A program made the translations under genes and the position numbers. The notes under the pieces were generated by a model, which saw only the letters and a program-made list of their open reading frames with translations, searched no databases and was not told the origin of the DNA. This document shows positions 20,578 through 33,600 of a stretch of 64,000 bases of DNA, piece after piece (positions within the stretch are counted from its first letter, which is position 1; each line of letters starts with the position of its first letter). The stretch covers positions 9,486,001 through 9,550,000 of the forward strand of contig WHVY01000003.1 of assembly GCA_022266195.1 (NCBI GenBank), in the 5' to 3' direction. This stretch comes from Tetranychus cinnabarinus. Its lineage: Eukaryota > Arthropoda > Arachnida > Trombidiformes > Tetranychidae.

Positions 20578-23500
20578 TCAAATAACTGAGAAAAACAGAC
20601 TTGAATAGCATTTAATTGAGCTTTCATTTTGATTAAAATTTCCAATCTAATTATTTTACCAAAATTTCTAAGGTTTGATTAACCGAAATGATGTTTCACT
20701 TTGACTTTGTTTTTCTGTAGAATCTGTTGCGAACTTTCAATCATGATTGTGGCTGAATTTTTTTCTCGAAACTAGTAAATTAAATTGAACAATTTACATC
20801 CTCCTCCACCATATTAACCGTAATCAGCTGAGGTTAACCATTTCCTTAATTGGCCTTACCAATCTCACAATTAATGAAACCATTTCTGTTGTCAGTTTAT
20901 TCACTTATATTTTCATTTTTTTTCTTTAATCAAATTTGGTTATTTTTTTATACCATTTATCAAACAAATTAATGATTAATGTTGTTGTTAACTATTTAAC
21001 AATTCATCAAATTATCCTACATATTAATCCTGATCAGCTATTCTGAACATAAATATTAAAAACTTGACTTTTGTATTCTCGTGTTTGATGATAAAATTGA
21101 ATACAAGTTTGAACCTTTTGTACAATTAAGAAAAAGGAAAAGTTAAATTGAATTTCAATCTAAAATAGTTGAACAACTTTTCCAATTAAAATTACATGTT
21201 AACCATAAATAATCCCAAAATTGTTGAACACAAAATCATGTTATCAAAATTACAAAAGCCTACTGATGGCATTATATTTCATTATGAGAAGTTTATCCAG
21301 TTTCATGGCGAAAAAACAATTTACTCATTCAATATTATTATCCAATTATTTTAATACATATTGATATTAATAGTCTACTAATACCATGTAATTATCTTAC
21401 CTTTTAAAGTAATAACAATTGAAAGGTGAAGATAAAAAGCAATTAATTTAGTTTGATTACAGCTCAAGTTAATCATGATGATGGACTAAAGCAATGAGCT
21501 TAAGAAGCTTACAATGACATTGAGTAAAGTTTATCAATCTTTAATGTTTCCCTTTTTTTGTTATAACTTTTTGTTATTCAAAAAGTTCTTAACAATTTAT
21601 AAGATGATGATAATTGTGATGTTTATGGTAATTTTGATGACGTTGAAAAAGTCTGATGATCCGAGGCTGAATTTGTATGAATGCTGTTGAATCATGAGAA
21701 CTTTCAATTTCATTTGTTCACCCAATTAAACTTGATCAATTAACCAACGGTAATTGTTTCCATTTGTTTGTGTTGATGATTAGCAAGAAGATGAAACAGG
21801 AAAATTTGGAAAAATTTAATTTCCTTTTCTTTGTTTCCATTTTCAGCGTTCACAGAATCAATCCTTTCAATATGCAATTTGATTTATTTTGATTCCTAAA
21901 ATGGTTAACTATTGATCTGTAAATAATCAATAACCATTACAGTCCAAAACATGCACAAAACTATTTATAACTGATGCAAAAGGAACCATCAAAAAATGAA
22001 AATGCATTTAATAAGCTATTGCTTTTATCGTTACATGAATCACTTTAAACTTTTGTTTCTTTTTACAATTTTGCCTTTTTTTAACATAAAATTTGGTCAA
22101 TTTTCATGCTCTGTTGATACACTTTTTGATTTATACTTTCACTTTATTGTTGAGTTTATTCATTAAAATTATCATCACCTTCATGATAAACACCATAGCC
22201 ATGATCATTAGGCGATAAACATTTCCAAATGGGTTCAAGTAATTTTTCAAAAATTATCATTTCAATTGTTATAAATGACTTTTCTGTGGATTGAGTAAAA
22301 AAATGCTTCAAAGTGGTTGGCTTTAAGGAATTTTAATGATATTGAAAGTGATTACAGGGAATCATGATTATGATGAGATCTGTAGATGAGAGTAGCTTAA
22401 AAAAGCTCGAGATTTAATGTTTTTCTTGTGAAAAAAACGTCTCAAGTAAATGGCTTTTCAACTACAGAAAAAACAACAAATTTTTTCTCTTGTTTTTATG
22501 TTGATGGTTTTCTGGTTATAATCATTTGTTGCTGGTTTTGGTGTGCGTTTGTGTGTTCATGTGTACTTTCATGATATACCTGTTCAACCCTGTTATTTGT
22601 TTATCATTTCAGTTTCAATTTCATCCAAACGCATGAAAAGTAAATAAAAAATTTTCTCAATCCTTTTTACCTTATTAATTTCACCTCAATTTGATTATTT
22701 ATTTTTAATCAATTCCCAGACTCACCTTATTGATATGTTCAATTGATATTTGCAATCAATCATTACAGTAATTAGTTGAAGCAACAGTTAATTGTAATTT
22801 AAATGTTGATGGTAAATCACATTTAATTGCATCTTTAAATGGCATCTCAACTTTTGCTGGTTTACACTTTACCAGTTTTCAGGTTATCGCTTTTTTTGGG
22901 TTACAGAGATTTGGTTGAAAAACATATTTTTCCTGCCAAAATGTTGCAAAATTTAGGCCAAACGGGCAAACATTCAAGCATTATCTTGATTAATTCATCA
23001 TAATTACTATCATTATGAACATTATCATTTAGTTATCATAATTTGATGATAACTTGAGTTTTGGTGGAAACGCAATTTTAATCAAACTTCAAGTTTCATC
23101 TGAAACTCAAGTGTTAAATAACATTTAAATCAATCAAATCAAAATTATAATCAAACTGTTTTACCTAATCTCACGATTAACTGAAAATGAAGATTCAAAA
23201 TTCATATAACTTTTGAGTTAATACCTTTGAGCAAACCTTTGAACTTTAATTTGGGCAAATTTTTGCGCTCAACTGTGATTGTCTAACCAAATCCTTTAGG
23301 CTTAGTTTGCACCAAATGGTTAATTCATAAAGAGTTTACAATCAGTTCATCTTGATGTTAATTATAGCAATTGTTATCTGATTGTTATTAACGTTTACCT
23401 GGTATTCCCAGTGATCAACAATGATTTTCATCACAAACTCTGTTAATCATGAAATGCTTTAAATCATAATAAAGGTCAACAGAGTTTAATGCAAATTAAT

Positions 23501-26500
23501 CTCAATGAAGTTATTATCTTTTATCAAAAGTCAATCTTAAAACTTGAAACGTTTAACTGTTAACCTTTTTGATTATCATGAAATTGGTGAAACTTATTTA
23601 TAAATGTTTGTATAATTATGGTTATTGTTTTTCCTTGCCTTGATTCATCCATTGATACGAAGGTTAACTTTCATGATAAACTGTCAATTAAGTTAATTGA
23701 GTGATTCAGTGGAAAACAATTTTTCATCGCATTTACTCAATCAAAAGATAATGAAAAGTTCTGCTTTTCCAATCAACAAAATCTTGAATCTCACGATATT
23801 TAAATCAATTGTAACTTTAATCATTTATGCACTTTAATTTGATTATCTTGATAATCCAAACCTCATCTTAATGATGATTTAACATAATTTAAAATCAACA
23901 ATCAAAGCAATGAAAAAAATTCTGATGACAATATAATGCAATTGTTTCCAGCTCATTGAAAGCTAATTAATTGTTTGCGTTTACCTGAGTAATTTTATTG
24001 ATATTTTTACATTCAATATTCAAAGCGAATCACATTTATTAAATGCAATCAATTGTCCCGTTAATTGTTATATTTAACTGTATGATTAACTGATTAACAG
24101 CAAGAGATGAAATTGAAATCTAGTGAAATGGGAAACCAGGAAACAAGCAAATTAACCTTAAAAAGGATTGAAAGGATTGAAGGTAAAAATGAAAAACCAG
24201 AAAAGCATGAAAACTGATTATCTCAAAGTGTTCATTCAAAACTCGATACCGAAAATATCATGATTAAGCTTGAAATCATTGAACTCAATTTGATTAGATC
24301 AAAATTTGAAGTTTATTATAATATTGATAAAAAAGTTGAAAACCCAAAATACTAATCATTTTAATGGGTAAATCACATTGAACCTTAACCAGATTTTGAA
24401 TAAATAATCATTTGTATTGAGCTTCAATTTTCTTGGTAACATGAAGATGCTTGCAAAGGCCATAACAGAAGCCACGATTTGGTGAATTTGCGTTTTGATA
24501 TAAACTCAAGATGAAGATTAGTTTAATCTCGGTTGGCGCTCTGTGCTTAAGGTGAAATATCTGTGTTGATTAATTGCCATGAATAGTGAATTGCAAGGGC
24601 ATCAGGTTATTGATCCAATTTTATTGGTCATCAAATGACAATACAATTTGACATAAATACCTCGTTACACATGGTTACATCTTGATGTTGCCTTTTGTCA
24701 TCATTTTCATCATTTAAGTTACCTGTCAACAAATGTCCTCTTTGTTACCCTCTGTGATGAAACCGGAAACAATTGTCATTTAATTTATGGTTGTAATGAT
24801 TATAAACAATTCAAATCATGTTCACAGTTTCATCTGTTGACATTGGGTTGAAAGAAATGTAAAAGCTTAAACAGTTGAAAATCATTTCCAGCTTTAATAA
24901 CAAGCTATATTATTTGATATTGTTCAAGGTGTAAGTTTGCATTGCAGGTGAAACAAAGTCATACTTGAAACTCCTTGTTAAATATTAGTTGACAATGTTG
25001 AGAAAATAATTCAATTGTTTCAACAGGATTAATAATGCACAATAATGTTCAAACAAAATGGTCAAAACCAATGACCATTTTGACCTTACCAAAAATACAA
25101 TGATAATCCAACTCAATAGCAGCCATACAAAGAGCAGTCAAGTCCAGAAACAAAGTTCAGAAGCCTCAGTCTATTCCAGCAATGAATCAACTTTAAAATT
25201 GCCGTTAATCACCAACAATGCCAATAATTAAGAAACTAATTTCCGTATTTATCTTGCTCACAATTTAACAAGTTATTAAATTTGATCAGATGTTTTTTGC
25301 CAACAAAAACCAGTTTGGTTAACAGAAACTGTTATTACAATTTCAAAATTCATTTTTTACAATCGAAACAATGTTTCAATGTTTTATCATTTTTTGTTGA
25401 CGCTTCATATTTTCATGTATTTCATGTACAAACAGAATCTTTGATTTAGCTGGAAAAATTTTTGCATCATTTTGCATTTTTTCATCAATGTTTCAGTAAA
25501 TGGCTAAAAGGTTTGGTCATTTAATAATCAACTGTAAATTCAATTGAATCCATTTTTTGTTCATATCTTTTGTGTTGCCTTATTTTTACCTTTAGTAGGT
25601 AGTGTTGCTTGTTTATTGATTGTTATTGATTGTTGAATTGATGTAAAAATTTAGGCTTCACCGCTAAATAAGCCTTTATCACAAATTTAAAGTTTTCACA
25701 TTCAATTGGATTTAAACTTTGATCCAAGGTGTGTTGATCACCATTCTGTAGTTTATGTTGAAGTTGTTCATGTTTATTTTCATCATCACCATCAACCAAA
25801 AACCTGCAACAATTAACCCGATTTTTTAGAACCTTTTCTCGAATATCTATTCATGTACTTTAAATATACATTAATATTAACTATTAGCCTTGGTGGTCCA
25901 TTATTATTAATAACACAATTATAATTAACTGGACGTGATGAGTTGATGATGTTGATGAAGAAAAGCAACTTTTGTCTTATATTCATATTTACCTTTTGCT
26001 TCATTTAGACTTCAAATTTTTTACTCATTTCAATCCTTTAATAACGATGAATAATTAGGAAATTAAAAAATTAAATTTGATTATATTTTTATAAATCAAC
26101 ATTCAAATGTTCACTTTTCTTAACCCAAAAACGTAGCTTTTATCAAATCTCAATCAAATTGATTAGCAGTCATTAATTTCAATCGAGAGGCTTGAACAAT
26201 TAGCTTTTATTAGTTTATTAATTTGCCTGATCTAATTGTTGGTTAGAAATGGTTACAAAATGAAAACCTTGAAATGCTGATCGTAACAATTAACACTTGC
26301 AATGCTTAATTCCTGTTGTAAATTGTTGGTTGAATTTGCCTCTAAATGTATTTGTTAATATTTTGTTTCCAGTTGAATGTTTGATCTCAATGAAACTGTT
26401 GATTAATTTGATTGTTTCATTAGCATTAAATAACACTTGAAAAGCTACTCATTATGTTTAAATAGTTTTTAATTAACTTTGAAAGCAAAATTAATCCGGA

Positions 26501-28915
26501 AACATTTACCATTAAATTGTGGGCAAAAGTGAAACAAAACAAAAACTGGTCTTCATAACAAGATCAACATTATCACGCTTTTACCTGTTGAGTACAAGGT
26601 AACACTTTAACTGACCATAGTAATCATAATTTCATCTCTACATTGATTTCGATCTAAAATGATCCAAATTTGTAGTTTACTCAAGCAAATTTATTCATCA
26701 TTTACTGTTGATCGTTCATTGTTTTTCCCATTTTATCCCATCTTTTGGTCAACCTCACAAAATAAACATGAAAATGTTTACTTCAATTTGATTCAATCTG
26801 AATAATTCTGACCCAGAATTTGTCTGTTACCTTCCATTGTTGCCTTATCTTTTACCTTTTTTTACACTTTCTAAACCCTTTATTTCCTTCCTTGACTTGA
26901 TCACATGAAAACCTTTTTGTTTGTTCAAATTGATACCTTTATTTGAACAACTACAAGGTAACATTTAAAATGTATTAAAATTCATATTTATATCAACTAT
27001 TGTTTCCTATTAACATTGAACTTATACTTTTAGTCTCATCAATATCGCATTACAATAATAATGATAACTTGAGTGCAACTTTACATGAGCCAAGTTGAAC
27101 TTTATTCAACTAATGAACATGAACTTTAAATTTGAAATAAACTCTTGAAAGTTTTATCAATTTCTTGTTACAATAATAATGCAAAATAGTTTGATGCAAT
27201 GTTGTGTCAGTCAATGATTTCAACCCTGTGTGCTTCAATTGAAGAATGATCATTAATTTAAATTCAGCCAATCTTTCAACACTTCATCTGCAACTGAATC
27301 ATTTTGTAAATTGAGTTATGCTGTAATTGCTAACCAGCCAATAATTGATTAAGATTCTGTGCTTTCCCATCAAGGTATCCTCTTGACGTGAAGGTATGAA
27401 AGTTAATGTTGTGTTGAGAAGCCAAAATTTTGTTACTTTTCAGTGATTACCCAAAACAGGCAAAGGTAAACAAATGTAAAGGATATTTGCATTTTACCCT
27501 TGATTTGTAAACCATTTTTGCTCTCACATAATCTGTTTCTACAATTGTTGTCAACAAAAGTAAAAACTAATTCCTATTCAAGCCGAATTCAGCATTTTGA
27601 CAATTATTACCATGAAGATGAATAGTTACAAGGAATGTTAAATGGTGTTGCTTCTGTTGCTGCTGTAGGTAAGAGTCAAAGTGATGTGCATTGTGATTCA
27701 TTTCAACTCTTTTTTTTCTTCTTCCCTTTTTTTATTGTTGATAGTCATAACTGTTTACTAAGTGTAACATCATTGAATCTATGAAAGTTAATTTTCACCC
27801 TCAAGGGTAATGATGTTGATGATGATGTTGCTGGTGATAAAGCAAAGGAAATACTTATCCGTGCGTAAATTGTCAGTCTGATGGAGGTTATAATGATATT
27901 TTGGTATTAAGGAACCAACGGGTTAACAAGGGGCCATTGCCTTCTCACAAGAATGTAAATTGTTTCACTGATTGTCTTTTCATGATTAACGCTGTAAAAT
28001 TATTCAAACTCAAAGTCCTATTCACCTTAATCTTCTTCCTCATTTTTGTTCACCATTCCAGTTCATTGTAGTCCATCATCTTTCATTCCGATACAATTTT
28101 CCCATTCAATCCCAATGAGTCCAATAAATTGTGTGAATTGATCAATATCGTTGCTGGCTTTTTATCATAATCAGATTATCTAGATTGGTCCAAATCTCCC
28201 TGAAGCAAGGTGAAAGTTACTCTGAATTGTGTATTGTTATTGGCTTATCTTTATTACATATGATTAAATAGAGTAACAAAGATTGCTTTCATTGATTTGC
28301 CTTAGGTGTTTACAAGGCAAATCTGAAGGGAAAAATGGATTGATTTATTGTTTCTCATTGGTTTCAAGATATTGTAGACTACTTAATATCATCATTAATT
28401 ACTTTGAGTTAATATTTTTTCATGGGAGAATGGCAAAATTATAAATAAAAAGATGTGTTTTCCTTGCTAAAGAGTTAACTATCAATCAAAACATTGAATA
28501 AGAGTCGATATTTTCAGCCCTTTTTAGCAACTAAACATTTGCCAAATCGGAATTAATTATTTCTACTTTTCTCACTGATTAACTGTTTCTGGTTTCAAAT
28601 ATTTCTCACAATTGATTGCTTTGCTGAACATCTTCGCTTCATCAACTGTGTGTGTTGCATTGAAATCATCGTTAAGATCGTTAAAGAAAATAACATGTTT
28701 GTTGTTCACAATCAAATCAATTACAATCGTCAGATTAATCATTGTAATGAATAAAATTGTTACATTTGGTATCGTTTAAGCTTCTGTTTGATTATGACTT
28801 TAAGCTAATTGTAATTTCAACGAATCATAAATTTTCAAATATTATTTTTCCTCAACATGTTGATCAAGATCACAGTCCAAAGATGTAAATCATAGAGCTG
28901 TAAGGTTAGGCATTA

Positions 28916-28945
28916 GGAGGCAAAATGATGCGTAGCTTTGCCTCC
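28916..28945. other. Perfect 9-bp hairpin
   Basis: GGAGGCAAA (28916-28924) and TTTGCCTCC (28937-28945) form a perfect inverted repeat around a 12-base loop. It stands out as GC-rich in AT-rich surroundings. The function is unknown and it may be chance. Confidence 0.5.
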
Positions 28946-29654
28946 AAGTCGGTTAAACTTTGACTTAACCTTTACTAATGGCAAGCAGCCTTTGAAATTG
29001 TAATTAGCTTAACTCAAATTGGTTAAAATTTTATTAGCTTTAGTCGCTGAAACATCGCTTCTGTAAATCCATTCAATTTGTTGTCAACAATCACAGTGAG
29101 TTAAACTGTTCACATTGAAATGAAGAGTGAACTGATTATTTGAATGCTTTACCTAATGACATGTATTAATAATTGAAGTTAATGCAACTTTGATCTCTTT
29201 TTTGATAAAAAAAAACTTGAAGAGTCGCTGTAAATTATTATCAAGAGTCTTGATAAGAGGATGATAAGCCATGTTGAAGGAGGTTAAAGATTAAGTTTTA
29301 ACCGTTTCTACCTACAATCAGTAGCATGAAGCAGCTGAAAGTTGCTGGTTAAAATATTAATCAAATGGTTGCCGTTGTTGTTGATTAGCATGATTGTGAG
29401 ATTGCATTTAATTGATTTAACCTGATAAACATTGACAAGGTACACCAATTAACAATGCAACAAAAAAGCAAGTGTGAACAGTTGAGAGGAAAAGATGATT
29501 AAGGTTAAAAGCTAAAGGTTAAGATTGGATGAAAAATGAAGTTGAAAAGGTTGATGTTGAGGGAGAGAGAAAGGTAACCAAAGAAAGAGCAAGATTCAAT
29601 TAAAAGAAAGAGCTTCTTGGTTGAGAAGAAACAAGATGATAAGAGAGAGAGAAA

Positions 29655-29693
<39 letters not shown>
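29655..29693 (+). repeat. GAT microsatellite
   Basis: Thirteen uninterrupted GAT triplets, about 0.8 kb upstream of the first coding exon of the NCKAP5-like gene. Confidence 0.9.
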
Positions 29694-29696
<3 letters not shown>

Positions 29697-30527
29697 CTCG
29701 TAAGACTAGGTATAAACGAGGGAGTTGAATGTTGTGAAGTGAGTTAACCAAAAAATGACATAACAAACTCACTCATTCTCACCCTATCATCATAAGAAGT
29801 TACTTTTTGCTCTTTCTTTATCTTCATCTCCCTCTCTCATTGAAACTGCTCACTCAAGAGTTTTCAGTTGTTATTCAGACTCTCGAGTGGGAACTCAAAT
29901 CGCATCTCTTCAATCCAAGTAAATAACAACACATTACCAGTAAACCATTGAACCTTAGTTGTTGTTAATTTTATCAGAAAAAAAAACTGAGAGTCACTTT
30001 TGTTCAACTTCAATTTTTGTGTGTTGCCAAAAAAAAGATGTTTTCACAAAATGTTCACTCCAAGTTATCCAGTTGATCCTCTTTTTTGTCTCTTATTTAT
30101 TTCATCGTTAATCCTTTCTCTCATATGTAAATTAATTTGGTTTGATGACTTTTAACTTTCATTCACCAGTCATTCACATTTTACACCAAAACCAGATTCC
30201 ACTTTATATTCACACAACAACAAAAAGACAAACTTCCCATTCTTGATGCCAAAAAAGTTCAATTATTGTAAACATCTTCAGTGGTGACATTAAATTGCTT
30301 TTCATGTTAATGTCAATCAAGTGTTTCTTAACCATCTTGCAGTGTCTTTAATCCAATTGGAATAAACATGTTTAATTGTGCCCCAAAAATTAGTAGATTA
30401 ATGTGATCACCTTTCAACAATTGTTCAATATTTAATGTTAAATAATTTTATCTTCAAGGATTATTTGATATCTAAGTTATCTGTTACCGCACATGTTAAC
30501 CCTGAAACTTTGAACAACTGAAACTTT
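29694..30527 (+). promoter_or_regulatory. 5' region of the NCKAP5-like gene
   Basis: Noncoding DNA immediately upstream of the start codon. TTTCAGTT at 29863-29869 fits the arthropod initiator consensus, and a donor-like AAGTAAAT follows at about 29918, so a short 5' untranslated exon could begin near 29866. This is inference from weak motifs. A TGA at 30519-30521, in frame with the ATG at 30528, closes the frame upstream. Confidence 0.25.
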
Positions 30528-30652
30528 ATGGAATCACCAAAAACACCAAACAAATCTCGGTCATCCAACATATTCAATCGGGTTTACAAGTTGACCAATG
30601 AAACAAATATGTTTGCCAAACTATTGTCACCCAAATCATCCAAACTATCAAG
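30528..30652 (+). CDS. NCKAP5: NCKAP5-like exon 1 (start codon)
   Basis: The first ATG follows an in-frame TGA nine bases upstream. It encodes 41 basic, Ser-rich residues beginning MESPKTPNKSRSSNIF and ends with AG before GTAATT, phase 2. The missing third base is supplied by the A at 45454, making an Arg codon. The link to exon 2 rests on phase and on the shared composition, so it is less certain than the later junctions. Confidence 0.65.
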
Positions 30653-33600
30653 GTAATTTTATCAAATTGAATGAATTTTATCAAACAAAAATGAATTTCC
30701 ATTTTTCGGCTAAAATTGATCTAAACACTCAAGTTGATTCAAATGAACAATAATGAATTGTTTAAAATGTGTATTAACAATAATCTGGTAAAGTTGCCGT
30801 TCGTGATGTTTTATCAACAACTAAAGTATAAAAGTTGCGATCTATTAAATGAAAATTATTTTGCCATCTTTAATTGTAATTATCAGACAGCTTGGAAAGA
30901 TGAAAATGAAGATGAAAGAAGAGGATGAAGCAAGGGAAAACAAAATAACCTAAACTTACCTGTTCAATTACAGTTTTATTATTTACAACCAAACCTTAGA
31001 AGCGTGATTCAGTTTCTTGGCATCATTCAAAAGCTAAAGGTTATTGCATCAGTATATAAATACATATATGTTTACCTAGGAACCTGTTTAACTTTCATCA
31101 TCATCATCATCATTTCCCTCTTTTTCCTTCTTCTAATGTAATTAAGTTAAAACTGTGATCACCTGTGACTTTTATAACTTATATTTAGCTCTCTCTACCT
31201 AACCCATAGTTATTTAACCAAAAAAATACAAAAGCTTTAAAAAGCGGAGCAACACCAAGAAACACTTTCTTAAAGTGACTGACAAAAGTGGAATGATGAT
31301 AATGATGATAAAGTCTCTTCTTGCTGTATCATCATTAACACCCACAAAAACAACAACAAAACATCCTTGTCCATTGAAGATGAAGTATCACCAAACTGAT
31401 GATATAACAACTAAATTATCATCACTTTGGGTTCCCTCAAGTTTCATCAGGTTAAGTTACCTTAAGACACCTTTTTGTTAACCTTAAGTTACATTGAATT
31501 ATTTTTCAACCGCTTTACCAAACTCATTATCTGGACCTTTTTTGAGCCCAAAATTTTCACCTAATTAGTTTCAATAGTTTATCAAATTGCTCTCTTAAAT
31601 GCTGATCATCATTTTTCCAGGGTTTCATCAACCTCCCAAAGGATCATTTCAATTGAACATTTTTTTTAGACTTGAAATGCTCTTTTTTTGTTACCATTTT
31701 GCCTCAGCTTTTCAAATGTCTTCAACAAAAAACTTATTTAATGGGTTGAGATGTATTTAGTTGCATCCTCAGCATCCTCTGCATCATCTTCATTATCTTC
31801 ATTCTCTTGTTCTCAATGAATTTTTTTCCTCTTCTCGTTTAAGCTGAATGTCTAATGGTGCTTCTGGAATTAAATTACCATGAGAAGGAATCATTCAGTC
31901 CAGATCTTCTCTCATGGCTTACTTGTTCTGAATCTTCTTATTTCTCTTCTTCTTTTCCTCCTTCTTACATTGAGATTATTTTTCCAACTTCAAATTGTCT
32001 TTACTTTGTGTCTTCCTTAATCATCAAATTAATTGGACTCAACGTTCACAATCAATTTCAACATTAAACGTTTCACCAAACTCATTGTTTCATCACCCAT
32101 CATCTTACATGTCATAATCATGATCATCTTAATGCTCTTGTAAATCAACTGAAGTGTCTTTGAAGCCTTTCATATTAATTATCATAAATTAATTCAACTT
32201 TTAATCAAATTCATATTTTTGTCTCAATATCATGCAATATTGAAGAAACGCTGGAAAATGACAAAATATGATTTAGTTGGTTAACTTGATTTATGAGAAT
32301 GATTAACGTCTAACATTGATTTGGTTCAATCATTTGCCTTGTCTAATTGAAAATAGTAATCTAATTTATTGCAATGAAATCAATTTTGTTACTCATTCAT
32401 TTATTAGCCATAAATTATAATCAAATCAAGGTTACCTTTAATTCAATCTAAATAGCCAAAATGAAGTGAGCCAAGAAATCGCAAGATTGAAACACTTGAA
32501 ATGAAATAAAACTTTGACTGATTAACATTTTGCATGAGAAGAAGCAAAAGGATAAAAAAAACGCTGAACTCAAATGTTAATCTAATACAATATTCATGGT
32601 AAACCCGGAATTAATTGTTGATCAAATCACGACCAATAAACAAATTGTCTATTGACTTTACAATTAAACAATGAAAAAAACTGAAAAGCCAAAAGAGAAG
32701 CAAAAAAATGTTGAGAAAAAAAAAGTTTCAAAAATGTTCAACTTGATTTCATCTCATCATTTCAAGTCAAACCTAATCATCAACTTAGGTTATTGCTACT
32801 GATTTATCTGAATCATTTCATCGTTACTTCAATTAAATAACCTTTCAACGTCCATCATGATTATCATGATGATAATTTGAGTAAAATATTGCATGAAAGA
32901 GAAAATGTTTTTTCACTTTCAACTGCTACTTAAAGTTGATCATCATCTTGAACATTGTTGACCATTAAAACATTTCAACATTTTCCATTCAAATTACACT
33001 TCTCCAGGTAAGGAAGAAGTGAAAAAAAGAAAAACCAAAAATCTCAATTGAAACCTCTTCCTTTCCATCATGATAATCATTTCATGATTCAACCCAAACT
33101 TCCTCACTCCCAAGTTTCTTGTTGAATTTTCATTCTTTATGCAAAATCTCAACATTGAAATCAACTGTTATTTTCAATTGTACTTGCGGTTGAAAACAGC
33201 TAAAACCATGTAAAACCATATCATTTGTAATTCATATCAATCAACAAACACACCTAAAGTAAATAATGTTATCACTGTTTCCCTTTCCTTCATATTAATC
33301 ATGGCAACTAAGGTCATATCAGCAGTTTTTTATCATGAATCCAATCATCAGTAATTGATTGATCCACTTGACAACTTGAAAAGCTCCTTGACCAGAATAA
33401 AGCAAGATGGTCAAACAGCAATTGATTTGCAACTTGAAAAGGCACCTTTGCCTTTGTTTGAAAAACTTTCCCATTGATTAACATCAAAGTAACCATCATG
33501 TTGCGTTGCTCATGCGATACGCTTTATGAGCAACGAAACAACAAAAAATGACTTATCATTGAAATTGGAGTATCATACGACGTGTTTCAATCTTCCTCAT

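Larger units (their letters stand above)
14801..29654. other. Long gene-poor intergenic region
   Basis: Nearly 15 kb of AT-rich DNA without an open frame longer than about 75 codons or any recognisable domain. It holds ATCATC-type microsatellites (19524-19550), a TTTAGG run (20538-20577), a short tandem repeat near 16585-16613 and a 9-bp perfect hairpin (28916-28945). Its place upstream of the large NCKAP5-like gene makes distal regulatory sequence or unseen 5' exons possible. No RNA gene was recognised. Confidence 0.5.
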
